Shown here piece by piece: positions 15,801 to 25,383 of a stretch of 32,875 nt of DNA (positions are counted from its first letter, which is position 1; every line of letters begins with the position of its first letter). The stretch lies in the NCBI GenBank assembly GCA_023450745.1, contig JAEXGR010000019.1, positions 1 through 32,875 of the forward strand, given 5' to 3'. Both the position numbers and the translations under genes were made by a program. This DNA comes from Synergistota bacterium (GTDB taxonomy: Bacteria; Synergistota; Synergistia; Synergistales; Synergistaceae). The notes under the pieces were generated by a model that was given only the letters and a program-made list of their open reading frames with translations, made no database searches and had not been told where the DNA came from.

Positions 15801-18800
15801 ATGAGCGGCAGGGAAAAATGTGACAATATTTTGTTTTCGGCGATGCATGAATATATGACGCGCACCTCGGAGATGATGTTCGTTAAGGACCTTGATCTGG
15901 TTTATGTGGGCGCTTCGCAGCCATTTGTGGAAATGGCGGGCTGGAAAAAACCGGAAGATATTATCGGCAAGACCGATTTTGAAATATTCCCGGACCGCCG
16001 GCTCGCGCAGCGGTATGTGAGCGACGACCGGCGGCTGCTGGCGTCCGGCGCGCCGCTGGAAGATTATATCGAGCCGATCGTCTCAAGGGACCGTAAGCCG
16101 CGTTACTCTTCCACTTCCAAATATATCATCCGGGACGCGGAGGGCCGGGCGATCGGGATCTACGGCGTCGGCCGCGATATCAGCGGCGAATATGAGGCCC
16201 GGCTCAGCTACGAACGCGAACTGTGGTACCTCTTCCATCTGCCGGTGGACGTTCTCGCGATGATCGTGCTGGACGTGACCGCCTGGCGGGTGCTGGACAT
16301 CCGCTGCCACGACGAGGGCGACAACATTGTGTCGAGGTTCAGCACCGTCGACGAATATTTGAAGGGCGCGGCGGAGGCGGTCGCGGAAGACGAGACGGCG
16401 CGGCAGTTCTTCGCCGGCCTTTCCCAAGAGAGCGCGCGGGCGATGTACGAGGCGGGCAGGAAGAAGATGTCTTTCGAATACCTCTACCGGACGCAGGCGG
16501 GGGGCGGCATCTGGGTGCGCTCCGAGATGCTCTTTTTGACCGACCCCATAAACGACCACCTCTCTCTTGCGATCATCATCCGCAACGCCGACGATATCAA
16601 ACGCGAGCGCGAGGGACTTTTACGCGCGGCGGAGACGGACCTGATGACGGGGCTCCTGAACCACGACGCCACGATCAAGCATATCGTGCAATATCTTTGC
16701 GGGGCAGAAACGCGCTGCGCGATGCTGATGATCGACCTTGATAATTTTAAACAGATCAACGACACCTTCGGCCATAAATACGGCGACGGCGTTCTGACCG
16801 ACGCGGCGGCGGCCGTCAAGCGCGTATTCAGGGCCTCCGACATCACCGGGCGTATCGGCGGCGACGAATTCATGGTCTTGATGAAGGGGCCGGTCTCCGC
16901 CGCCAGCGCGGCGCGCAAAGCGAACGAACTTTTACAGGCGCTGCAATTTTCCTGCAGCGCCGAGGGGCGTACCGTCGAACTGTCTGTGAGCATCGGCATC
17001 GCGATGGGCGGCGAAGAAAAGAAAGGCTTTGAAAAGCTCTACAGCGAGGCCGACTCTGCCCTCTACCGCGCTAAAAGCGGCGGCAAAAATCGTTTTTGCG
17101 TGTTCGGCGAAACGAATCCCTGCGAAGAGTCCCCAGAGCCTCCGGCGGTTTTGGATAACGCCGCCACCATACAATACTGGACGCTGCTGGAGCACATGGA
17201 CGGCGGCGTCATCGTGGCGGATGTGGGCGAAGATATCCATATCAGCTACGTCAGCCCCAGCTTTTACCGGTCGATGGGCCGCAGCGAGAGCGCGGCGGAC
17301 GGGTCTCTGGGAGAGAAAATCGCCTCGGTAGTTGATCCCAAGGACCGCGTTGTGCTTCGCCGGCATCTGTTTGAGACGGCGGCGACGGGAAAGCTGATGG
17401 ACTACTCGTTCCGCGTCAGCACCGCGGAGGGGACGGGATGGCGGCATATCCGCGCGGCGCGTATGCCCAGCGGCGGCGACAGCGTCCAGCGTATCATCGC
17501 GGTCGTCACGGATATCACCGAGCTGAAAAAAGCGAACGAACAGCTCAGCCTGGCGGAAGAGACATATCAAATCGCGGTGAAGCAGGCGGGCGTGTTGATC
17601 TGGAAGGTCGACCTGCGGACGCACACGCTGCACTGCACCGGCGATTTTATGCGTGTGCTGGGGCGTAAAGAGGGGGATACGGAAAACGTCCCGGAGAGCA
17701 TCATCGAAAACGGGCGTATCCATGCCGACTCCGTAGCGGAGTACCGGCGGCTCTATAAAAATCTTTACGCGGGACAAGACGGCGAGAGCTATTACATAAA
17801 GTTTCTCGGCTCCGACGGACAGGGCGTTTGGGGGCGGGTCAGCTTTAAAATCCTCCGGGATAAAGACGGCGCGCCATACTATTCCATCGGCACGGTGGAT
17901 GTAAAACACAATATAGACGCGGAGATGCGCCGCTTTGAACGGGAATGCTGCCTTTCCGGCCTGCTCAAGCCGGCGCTCAGGGGAACGATGCGCGTCAATA
18001 TCAGCGCGGACCGCATCGAAGACATCGAGCTCCCCGGGGACCCGAGCGGCGATAAAGCGGGGACGTCCTATGACGAATTTCAGCGGGATAACGGTCTCTC
18101 AGCGGCCGACGGCGGCCGTGAGGCATTTGAGAAACTCACCTCGCGCGGATATCTGGTTGAAACGTTCCGCCGCGGCGAGAGCTGGCAATTTATAGAATAC
18201 CGCGGGCACGGCGCGAATGGCGCGCCGTGCTGGATGAACATGGGGGTGAAGCTGATCAGGCACCCCGTGACCGGAGACCTGTACGCCTTTATCTATATCC
18301 GTGACAATGATATCAGGCACCGCATGGAGGCGTCCCTGCCGGAACTGGCGCAGCGTGACTCCGCCATGCTCCTTTATACGCGGGAGACGCTGGAGGCCGC
18401 CGCTCACGGCGTCCTTGCGGAATATAGAAAAAAGCGGGACGAGCGCGTCATCGCGCTGACGGTGATGGAGATCACCGGTTTAGATCAGGTTCGCGCCGAA
18501 AAGGGCTCGGACGAGGCCGGCGGCATCCTCTCTACCATGGGCAGATTGTGCCGTATTTTGATCGGCGGGCAGGCCGTCTGCGGCCGCCTTGACGAGACGC
18601 GCGTCGTCATCTTCCGCACCGACGCGGGCGGCATGGACGTTCAGCGCGCGCGTCTGTCGCAGAACCTTGAGAATATTCGCAGCGTGCTGCAAAGCGCGCA
18701 CGCGGAATTCGGCGTGGGGCTGATATGCGGGACTGCTGTCGGCAAAGCGTCGGAAGCGGATTACGCAACGCTTCTGAGCCGGGCGGCGGAGGCCTGTTCA

Positions 18801-18851
18801 AGCGCCCGGACGACGCCTGACGCCTCAGTCGCCGTGTACGGCGAGGCATAG
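15801..18851 (+). CDS. Cytosolic multi-PAS diguanylate cyclase with a second, degenerate GGDEF domain
   Basis: This 1016-residue protein makes the second messenger c-di-GMP from GTP. The order is PAS (about 10-130), a weaker PAS-like domain (145-270) and a catalytic GGDEF domain with DLMTGLLNH, IDLDNFKQINDTFGH and intact GGDEF at 353-357. Two more PAS domains (about 455-580 and 585-715), a further PAS-like stretch and a C-terminal GGDEF-like domain follow. In that last domain the motif is replaced by RLDET (D931, E932). The product-inhibition site RxxD (R344-D347) stands five residues before GGDEF, as in feedback-controlled cyclases. There is no transmembrane helix or signal peptide. I start at the ATG at 15801 behind GGGAGGGT; a GTG at 15786 is less likely. 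Confidence 0.9.
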   Translation: MSGREKCDNILFSAMHEYMTRTSEMMFVKDLDLVYVGASQPFVEMAGWKKPEDIIGKTDFEIFPDRRLAQRYVSDDRRLLASGAPLEDYIEPIVSRDRKPRYSSTSKYIIRDAEGRAIGIYGVGRDISGEYEARLSYERELWYLFHLPVDVLAMIVLDVTAWRVLDIRCHDEGDNIVSRFSTVDEYLKGAAEAVAEDETARQFFAGLSQESARAMYEAGRKKMSFEYLYRTQAGGGIWVRSEMLFLTDPINDHLSLAIIIRNADDIKREREGLLRAAETDLMTGLLNHDATIKHIVQYLCGAETRCAMLMIDLDNFKQINDTFGHKYGDGVLTDAAAAVKRVFRASDITGRIGGDEFMVLMKGPVSAASAARKANELLQALQFSCSAEGRTVELSVSIGIAMGGEEKKGFEKLYSEADSALYRAKSGGKNRFCVFGETNPCEESPEPPAVLDNAATIQYWTLLEHMDGGVIVADVGEDIHISYVSPSFYRSMGRSESAADGSLGEKIASVVDPKDRVVLRRHLFETAATGKLMDYSFRVSTAEGTGWRHIRAARMPSGGDSVQRIIAVVTDITELKKANEQLSLAEETYQIAVKQAGVLIWKVDLRTHTLHCTGDFMRVLGRKEGDTENVPESIIENGRIHADSVAEYRRLYKNLYAGQDGESYYIKFLGSDGQGVWGRVSFKILRDKDGAPYYSIGTVDVKHNIDAEMRRFERECCLSGLLKPALRGTMRVNISADRIEDIELPGDPSGDKAGTSYDEFQRDNGLSAADGGREAFEKLTSRGYLVETFRRGESWQFIEYRGHGANGAPCWMNMGVKLIRHPVTGDLYAFIYIRDNDIRHRMEASLPELAQRDSAMLLYTRETLEAAAHGVLAEYRKKRDERVIALTVMEITGLDQVRAEKGSDEAGGILSTMGRLCRILIGGQAVCGRLDETRVVIFRTDAGGMDVQRARLSQNLENIRSVLQSAHAEFGVGLICGTAVGKASEADYATLLSRAAEACSSARTTPDASVAVYGEA

Positions 18852-18998
18852 AGGCAGACGCGCGCGACGGCCGTTAGCCGCCTCTGCGTCAGCAATACGG
18901 GGACTGCAGGCCGCGCCGGCGTAAGCGGCGAGGAAACAGGCCGCGGGGCGCGGGTTATCTCAGAATAAGGTCCGTGTGGCTTTTATTTTTTGCCCCGG

Positions 18999-20561
18999 TT
19001 ATGATTGGCGCGTTTGCTCCAGATATTTATCTATATCCCGGGCGAGCCTTTCGAGCTGCTTTATCACGGACAGCTTCACGGCGGCGGGCGAAAGCCTCGG
19101 CTCGATGCCGCGCATTATGTATTCCCAGAGTGCCGAGACCATGTTGTTTTCCGTGATTTCGATTATGGATACGGGGTCGGCGTCTTTGCAGAGAAGGGCC
19201 TGGGCGCCCTCTCTGATGTATATGATATTGGAACAGATATGTCCGCCGTCATCCGGCACGAGATGATAATTTCGGTATTTCTTTAATAAGGCGATGACGT
19301 TTTGCAAATGCGCCTGGTACTCCTGCGGCGAGTAATAACAGGCGCGGCCGCATAATATCTGGGAGGCGGCAATCGGCACCTTGCCGGCGGCGATCTCCTC
19401 GACCGCCGCGAGAGGAAAGATGTCGATGATCTTGTACCGGCTGACGATATCTTCAAAGTGCCAAGAATCGTCCTTTAACCGCCGGAGCAGCTTTTGTGCC
19501 GAGGGGGACTCTGCCTTTGCGAGAATGCCGTCCACAAGGGCCGGCGGCATGGTGATCAGGGATAAAGAGCCGCTTTTCTGGATGCAGTTTGCAAAGGCGT
19601 TTTCATATCCCAGCGCGCGCAGCAGGAGCATATCGCTCATCTGCGCGCCGCTGTAGGTCTTGGTCATCGGCTTGCACATCGAGAAATAATCGGTGAACTC
19701 CCTGGCGTAACACTCCACCGTGGCCTTTTCCAGCGTCAGAAAGGTCGCCCCGCTCTCCCGCTGCGTCCCTACGGAAGTTGAGACGAGGGCGGCCACGTTT
19801 GGCGCCACGATCATCGTCCGGTGATAGACCCCGTCTCTCATTCGCGGGTAGTAAAAGGACTCCAGCGTTCCCGAGGCCATCAACGGCAGCCAGCGCGTAA
19901 TGGAATCAAAAGAATAATTTATATCCGACACCGACGCCGCGATACGCTGACACCGGTGTCCCCGGTCGCGCAGCGCCGCGATTGCCTGCGCCAGCTTCGC
20001 GGCGAAAGCGGGCGCTTCCACGATCCACTCGTAGCTCTCGTCTGACGTGATCCGGACGGTACAGTGGGATTCACATTGTAAGATCCGGTCCAGAAACGCC
20101 AGCACGGCCTTCCTTTTTCCTTCGTTGCCGTAATAGATGAAAAGTTCGCTGCTGTCCCATTCGGCGCTTTCGGGCGCGGCCGTTTCGGCGTTTTCTTTAT
20201 AGTGAGACAGGGAAAGATGGTCAAAAGTTTTCAGCAGGACGCCGGCCTTGCTGTCCGCGTCATACCCGGCGGCCTTCATCCACTCATATATGATCACGCT
20301 GAGCAGATGCGGCTGTTCTGGGAGGCTGAGCCCGTCCTGTCCTAAGGCATCCCCGAGGGCGGAGCGCTGATACTGCTTGGTAAACTGTTTTGAAAAATAG
20401 CCCGCCATCGCCTCGACATAAGAGTCGTCATGGGGAAGGCCCCGTCTGCCGCTACGCAGACGGCTGATCATCGAGGGATCGACGTTGATTGCGCGCGCAA
20501 GCTGTGCGTTTGTAGTGGTCGTAACATTCAGCAGAAAAGTCAGCTTATCAGAAAACAACAC
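18999..20561 (-). CDS. HTH (XRE-like) transcriptional regulator with a large uncharacterised sensor region
   Basis: This protein has about 520 residues. The N-terminus (about 5-60) has a helix-turn-helix of the lambda-repressor type: TTTNAQLARAINVDPSMISRLRSGRRGLP. The remaining 450 residues match no domain I can name. They include SELFIYYGNEGKRKAVLAFLDRIL and SDESYEWIVEAPAF, mix alpha and beta character and show no membrane segment. It is probably a ligand- or partner-sensing module. The GTG at 20561 sits 10 bases after AGGAGG; a longer start at 20594 would include that site within the gene. It is transcribed divergently from the EAL gene, between the cyclase and the phosphodiesterase, and probably represses itself through the phased repeats at 20603-20644. 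Confidence 0.8.
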   Translation of the reverse strand: MLFSDKLTFLLNVTTTTNAQLARAINVDPSMISRLRSGRRGLPHDDSYVEAMAGYFSKQFTKQYQRSALGDALGQDGLSLPEQPHLLSVIIYEWMKAAGYDADSKAGVLLKTFDHLSLSHYKENAETAAPESAEWDSSELFIYYGNEGKRKAVLAFLDRILQCESHCTVRITSDESYEWIVEAPAFAAKLAQAIAALRDRGHRCQRIAASVSDINYSFDSITRWLPLMASGTLESFYYPRMRDGVYHRTMIVAPNVAALVSTSVGTQRESGATFLTLEKATVECYAREFTDYFSMCKPMTKTYSGAQMSDMLLLRALGYENAFANCIQKSGSLSLITMPPALVDGILAKAESPSAQKLLRRLKDDSWHFEDIVSRYKIIDIFPLAAVEEIAAGKVPIAASQILCGRACYYSPQEYQAHLQNVIALLKKYRNYHLVPDDGGHICSNIIYIREGAQALLCKDADPVSIIEITENNMVSALWEYIMRGIEPRLSPAAVKLSVIKQLERLARDIDKYLEQTRQS

Positions 20562-20602
20562 GCCCTTCACCCCTCCTCTAGTTAAAGATAACACAAAAAC
20601 AG

Positions 20603-20644
20603 GGCAATGGTCGTTGGCAATATGATTGCAATTATATTGGCAAT
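20603..20644. repeat. Four phased GCAAT repeats upstream of the HTH gene (candidate operator)
   Basis: GCAAT occurs at 20604, 20617, 20628 and 20640, that is every 11-13 bp, about one helical turn. Two copies are the identical octamer TTGGCAAT (20614 and 20637), and the middle copy is the palindrome ATTGCAAT. The array starts about 40 bp upstream of the HTH gene's start codon, where its promoter should be. Confidence 0.55.
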
Positions 20645-21074
20645 GACAAATAGGAAAATCTATCAGGGCGGCAAGAACGGCTGAAGTCGCTTGTTGCCGT
20701 TATCGCCGCCGCTTGCCGCGCAAGCCGCCGCCGCGCGGCGGTCTTTCATGCGCTTGTCTTGGAACGGACAGAATTATGATAGACATAGATAATTTCAGGA
20801 ATTATAATAATTCCTGTGAGTGTGCCAAAGACGGTAAATTTTTTGCCGTGCAGCTCTTTGTTTCCTTGCTTTAAAGAAAAAATTTACGGCTGTATGTCCC
20901 ATGTATGGCGGAAAAGGGGTTTAGTTGATTGAACTCTATGTATTCTTATGAAGAGTCGGGTAAAATCACGGACGGACTTCCGTCGGAAATTCGCGGCGCG
21001 GGTATATTTTTCAGACATCCATCCCGCGGCGCGGACGCCGGGGAATTACCGGCGGCGGTGCGAGGCGGCCGCCA
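20645..21074. other. Divergent intergenic region with structured repeats, no gene seen
   Basis: This region separates the HTH gene (minus) from the EAL-domain gene (plus). It contains a 14-bp GC palindrome, CCGCCGCGCGGCGG (20728-20741), a 9-bp-arm palindrome (20796-20816) and an inverted repeat TAAATTTTTT/AAAAAATTTA (20835-20844, 20877-20886). One short open reading (from 20948) runs into the EAL gene in another frame and has no support. Confidence 0.5.
20796..20816. promoter_or_regulatory. Perfect palindrome, possible operator
   Basis: Arms CAGGAATTA (20796-20804) and TAATTCCTG (20808-20816) are separated by three bases. This perfect 9-bp dyad in AT-rich DNA, about 260 bp before the EAL gene, is typical in form of a dimeric regulator's binding site. 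It could equally be a hairpin in a transcript. Confidence 0.4.
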
Positions 21075-23951
21075 ATGACGATTTTCGCTGGAGAGCCGTA
21101 TCCGCATACGGCGGGCCGTGCCGCCCCCTTTAAGTTTCTGTCTCTTATCATCCTCCTGTTATTGATTATATTTGCCGGCGCGTCTTCTTCTTTCGCGGCT
21201 CAGGGACGTCTGGTTCGCGTGGGCTGGTTCCCCCAGCCGGGATACATGGAGAGGGACGGCGATTCCTTCTACGGATATAACTACGACTACCTGCGCCGGA
21301 TCGCGAGATACACCGGCTGGCGTTACGAATTTGTGGAGGGCAGTTTTACCGGCCTCTATGAATCCCTGAAAAAGGGCGATATCGATATATTAGGCAGCGT
21401 CTTTTACTCACGGGAGAGAGCCGCGGAGGCCGCGTTTCCGAATTTAGACGCCGGGCTCGACTACCTGTCGATGTTTACGACGGTGGACAGCCCGCTGGCG
21501 GAAAATGATTTTCCCGAATTTACCGGCCTGCGCGTCGGTTTTGACAGCGAATATAATTGTGAGAGGCTGCTTGATTTCGCGGCGAAAAACGGGATCACCG
21601 TCTATCCGGTGAAGTACCGGACGCCGGAGGCGATACGCAAGGGGCTCTTAAATGGAGAAATCGGCGCCGGTCTGGTCGGCGGTTTTCGCAACGACGGGCA
21701 GTTCCGGGCGTTGTGCCGCTTTTCCCCGCAGCCGTTTTACTTCGTCACCTCTCCCGGAAATAAAGACATCCTGGCCGATCTGGAGCAGGCCCTGATGCAG
21801 ATCAAAATCCAGAACCCCTTCTACGAGAAAGAGCTCTCCGCCAAGAACATCCCCAGCTCCAACCGCTATATAACCTTTACCAGGGAGGAGCGGGAGTATA
21901 TAAAGAACGCCGGCGTCATCAAGGTCGCCTATGACCCCTCGTGGACGCCTTATGAATTTACGGACAAGTCCGGCAGCTATAACGGCATAACCGCGGACGT
22001 ATTTCACCGGATATCCGCAATCACCGGCCTTCAGTTCGCATATCACCCGAGCGGCTCGGAGGAGGGGCGCGGCGCCGAACTGATCTCGTGCTTCGACCAC
22101 GACTATGACGAAGCGGAAAAGCGCCGTTTACTGTTGACCGACATCTATATGAGCGTTCCTCTGATGCTGGTAAGAAGAAGCGACAAAGTCTTTGACTCCA
22201 CCGGTGACACGGTGACCGCCGTTCCCCGCTGGCTCTCCTCTCCCGCCAACAGGCTCGTCAAGGAGGGCTATTCGTTTCGCTATTACGAGACGGCGGCGCG
22301 GTGCTTCGACGAAGTCAAGCGGGACAATGACATCGATCAGGCGCTGCTGAGTTCGTTTACCGCCGAGCTGCTGCTTGACGATACGAAGTATGCCGGGCTG
22401 GTGGGGGTCGCCCTGCAGGGATACAGCCTTAACGCCTGTATCGCCCTTACGAATGCTGATGATTTTGTGCTGAACAATATCCTCAATAAGGCGATACTCT
22501 ACATCTCCGACCAGGAGATAGACAATATCGTAATCAAGCATGTGCTCGAAAACAAAGAGATCAATATCGGGGCGATCATCAAGAAGATGCCTCTGGACGT
22601 GCTTTTGCTCTTTATGTTCGTCCTCGTCGTTCTGGTCGTCGCGCTTACCTTCGCCTTTATCACAAAGAGCCGCTCGATGAAGCGGGTCAAGGCCCTTCTC
22701 TATCAGGACCAGCTGACGGGGGCCCTGAGCCAGGCGGGGTTTGAGCTGTCGGCAAAAAATAAAATAGCGGGCGCGAGAGAGAATATGTACGTCATCGATT
22801 TTGATATTTATAAATTCCAGATATACAACGAAATATTCAGCCGGGAAAAAGGCGACCACCTGCTGCGGGAGATCGCCGTGGTCTACCGCCGATACTTCAC
22901 CGACAAGAGGGATCTGCTGGCGCGGGTATACGCCGACCATTTTGTGGCGCTGGCTTTTTCCGAGAGTCTTGACGAATTGAAGACGAGGATAAGCCGTATG
23001 TCCGATGATATCAAGCTGATGCTGAAAGAGCAGTCGATCATCGTGAATTACGGGATATATAGAATCAGCGACCGGGAGATACCCGTCGACATCATGATGA
23101 ATTATGCCGCGGCCGCCAAATGGACGGTCAAAGGAAACTCAGAAAGGTATATCGGCGTCTTTGACGGCCGTATTTATAAAAAATCACTGGAGAATTCAGA
23201 GCTGATCTCCAGCTTTGACGGTGCCGCCGAACGCGGCGAATTCATTCCCTATATTCAGGCGAAATACGACGGCGTCAGTGAAAAAATCTCCGGCGGCGAG
23301 GCGCTGGTGCGATGGGTCTGTCCGGACGGCAGGATTATTCCCCCGTCGCGCTTCATCGGCCTTTTTGAAAGCAGCGGCCAAATCCTCCGGCTTGACTTTA
23401 TCATTTTGGAGCAGGTATGCAAAATATTACGGCAAATTATCGACGGCGGGCGGAAAGCCGTTCCCATTTCCGTCAACTTCTCCCGCCTGCACCTGCACGA
23501 CGGGGATTTCCTGGCGAAGGTGAAGGCGATGACCGCCAAATATGACGTCCCCAACGGCCTGATAGAGATCGAATGCACGGAGAGCATCGTTACCGAGGGG
23601 ATGGAGACGATCCTGCCGGTATTTGCCGAGCTCCGGAGGGCGGGCTTTTCCATCGCCATGGACGATTTCGGCAGCGGCTATTCCTCGCTCAACACGCTGA
23701 TCAACATACCGATGGACGTCATTAAGCTGGACCGGGGATTTTTGCTGCAGCGCGAAACGGACCGCTTGCGCTCCGAAGAGGTCATCGAGACGGTCATTGC
23801 GCTTGCCCACAAGCTGTCGTTCAAAGTCGTGGCCGAAGGGGTGGAATCAAGGGACCAGCTTGATTTCCTCCAGCAGGCGGGCTGCGACACGATTCAGGGA
23901 TACTATTACGCCCGCCCGGCGCCGCCGGAAGAATTTATACGGATGCTTTAA
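21075..23951 (+). CDS. Membrane c-di-GMP phosphodiesterase: two periplasmic solute-binding domains, degenerate GGDEF, intact EAL
   Basis: This 958-residue sensor would degrade c-di-GMP to pGpG in response to an extracellular solute. It has an N-terminal hydrophobic signal segment (about 20-42), two SBP_bac_3-type domains (about 45-265 and 270-490) and a transmembrane helix at 508-532. A GGDEF-like domain follows in which the motif has become YADHF, so it is not a cyclase. The EAL domain has E742 in GGEALVRW, SVNFSR, IEIECTES, MDDFGSGYSS, IKLDRGFL, VVAEGVES and a late Gln in TIQGYYYARP, which are the metal and catalytic positions of active phosphodiesterases. Its sensor half resembles that of the hybrid kinase at 12398. 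The ribosome binding site is poor. Confidence 0.9.
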   Translation: MTIFAGEPYPHTAGRAAPFKFLSLIILLLLIIFAGASSSFAAQGRLVRVGWFPQPGYMERDGDSFYGYNYDYLRRIARYTGWRYEFVEGSFTGLYESLKKGDIDILGSVFYSRERAAEAAFPNLDAGLDYLSMFTTVDSPLAENDFPEFTGLRVGFDSEYNCERLLDFAAKNGITVYPVKYRTPEAIRKGLLNGEIGAGLVGGFRNDGQFRALCRFSPQPFYFVTSPGNKDILADLEQALMQIKIQNPFYEKELSAKNIPSSNRYITFTREEREYIKNAGVIKVAYDPSWTPYEFTDKSGSYNGITADVFHRISAITGLQFAYHPSGSEEGRGAELISCFDHDYDEAEKRRLLLTDIYMSVPLMLVRRSDKVFDSTGDTVTAVPRWLSSPANRLVKEGYSFRYYETAARCFDEVKRDNDIDQALLSSFTAELLLDDTKYAGLVGVALQGYSLNACIALTNADDFVLNNILNKAILYISDQEIDNIVIKHVLENKEINIGAIIKKMPLDVLLLFMFVLVVLVVALTFAFITKSRSMKRVKALLYQDQLTGALSQAGFELSAKNKIAGARENMYVIDFDIYKFQIYNEIFSREKGDHLLREIAVVYRRYFTDKRDLLARVYADHFVALAFSESLDELKTRISRMSDDIKLMLKEQSIIVNYGIYRISDREIPVDIMMNYAAAAKWTVKGNSERYIGVFDGRIYKKSLENSELISSFDGAAERGEFIPYIQAKYDGVSEKISGGEALVRWVCPDGRIIPPSRFIGLFESSGQILRLDFIILEQVCKILRQIIDGGRKAVPISVNFSRLHLHDGDFLAKVKAMTAKYDVPNGLIEIECTESIVTEGMETILPVFAELRRAGFSIAMDDFGSGYSSLNTLINIPMDVIKLDRGFLLQRETDRLRSEEVIETVIALAHKLSFKVVAEGVESRDQLDFLQQAGCDTIQGYYYARPAPPEEFIRML

Positions 23952-23999
23952 GGGGCCGTTATGTAAAAGGGCAACGGCCGAGGCGGAGTTTTACGCCGC

Positions 24000-25031
24000 C
24001 TAGAAGGCTTTGTTAAAATAGGCGGCGATCCTCTCTGCGGCGTTCTTCTTCAGGTTCATGTAATAGAAGCCGTAATCCCAGGTATGATATATCCCGTCAC
24101 CGAAGGGCGGGACCTTTATTTTGTATTTGTCCCGGTCCACGGAGGAGCATTTTACCACGCCGCGTCTCCGGTCCACCGCGGCGTCGGCGATTCCCGGCGT
24201 TTCCACCGTAAATCCGGCCTTGGCGGCGGCGTCCTCTTTCGTCAGGCTGCCGAGGTTGCTGGCGGCGGCCGCCAACGTTTCCTCCCGCGTCCACGATATC
24301 GGGTTTATCGAGATCCCCCCCTCGAGCAGCACGGGATTGTCTCCCGAGACGACGGGAGCCTCGGTGTTGTAGGAGACGATCACGCCGGTGTCGTCCGCTC
24401 CTTCGGCGAATTTCAGGTGCGGGTTTTGCGCGAGGTAGTCCTTCGTCACCGAATAGCCGATCACATAGGCCGCGATCATCCGTTTGTAACGTTCCGGATG
24501 TCTTTTCATATATTCGGCAAGGACGTAGATCAGAAGATTTGAGCCCTGCGAGTGTCCCGCAAGTATATAGGGCCGGCCCTCATTGTAATTTTCAAAGTAA
24601 TAGTCCAGCGCCGCGAAGACGTCGGTCTTCGGTTCGCGCGAGGCGATTACGCCGCGCTCCTCCGCGGAAATGGAAAGGACGTATTCCGCATCCATCTGTC
24701 TATAGTACGGCGCGTAAATGTTTGCCGCGTCCTCGAAGACGGCCGCCTGCTGCGTGAATATCTTTTGGGCCCCGGCGCGCATCGCCGCGTTGTCGATGGC
24801 GCAGATTATCGGGTCGCCGTCGTCCGCCCTCGTATAGGCGGTGGGGTAGAGATAGACGACGTCCGCGGAATGTACCGCCGCCGCCGGCAGATTCAGCCAG
24901 TTCTTTGCCGCGGAGTAGTCGGAGGGCGTCACCGCCCCCTGCCGCGAACCGCCGCCGCAGCCGCCCAACAGCGCGGCGGCGCACAATATGACAAACAGGA
25001 TGCCGATAATCCTTACACCGGATCTTTTCAT
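24000..25031 (-). CDS. DUF3089-type lipase/esterase-like lipoprotein
   Basis: This 343-residue predicted lipoprotein has hydrophobic residues 6-22, then LLGGC with the lipidated Cys at 25 and a Gly/Ser linker. The mature part is an alpha/beta hydrolase with the nucleophile elbow GHSQG (S161) and the preceding VVYLYPTAY strand, as in the DUF3089 family. Candidate partners for the triad are the late Asp and His in the DGIYHTWDYG segment. It would act on an ester or lipid at the cell surface or in the periplasm; the substrate is unknown. It is a single minus-strand gene, divergent from the riboswitch operon. GGGAG lies 8-9 bases before the ATG. Confidence 0.85.
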   Translation of the reverse strand: MKRSGVRIIGILFVILCAAALLGGCGGGSRQGAVTPSDYSAAKNWLNLPAAAVHSADVVYLYPTAYTRADDGDPIICAIDNAAMRAGAQKIFTQQAAVFEDAANIYAPYYRQMDAEYVLSISAEERGVIASREPKTDVFAALDYYFENYNEGRPYILAGHSQGSNLLIYVLAEYMKRHPERYKRMIAAYVIGYSVTKDYLAQNPHLKFAEGADDTGVIVSYNTEAPVVSGDNPVLLEGGISINPISWTREETLAAAASNLGSLTKEDAAAKAGFTVETPGIADAAVDRRRGVVKCSSVDRDKYKIKVPPFGDGIYHTWDYGFYYMNLKKNAAERIAAYFNKAF

Positions 25032-25383
25032 TGGATGCCACTCCCATCAGAATAAAGGTTATCTATGATTTTAGCAGAAGTTAGAGGTTTTTCCCCTGTT
25101 GCGCCGGCCATTATGTTATGGCGGCGGTACTCTTTTGCGATAGGCATATTTACTTTATGGCATGTTTCATTCTGCCTGTCGTTTCAGACTCGCCGTGCCA
25201 ATATTTTCCCACACGGCTCCCGCCTTGTGTCGTCTGTGATCACGGACGGTTCTTTTTAATGTTGGCGAAAAATTCAGCAAAGTTTTTATAAAAGAATCAA
25301 ATTTTCTGAATGAAACAATAATTTATGATTTTATGTCATCTGTACTATTAATTGTGAAAATTCGGGGGCGTTGTAAAAATAAC
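25032..25383. other. Intergenic region between the lipoprotein gene and the riboswitch promoter, no gene seen
   Basis: No gene is supported here; a 64-codon plus-strand reading has no ribosome binding site. The region must hold the lipoprotein gene's promoter on the minus strand, but I see no clear -35/-10 pair. It becomes AT-rich after about 25255. Confidence 0.5.
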
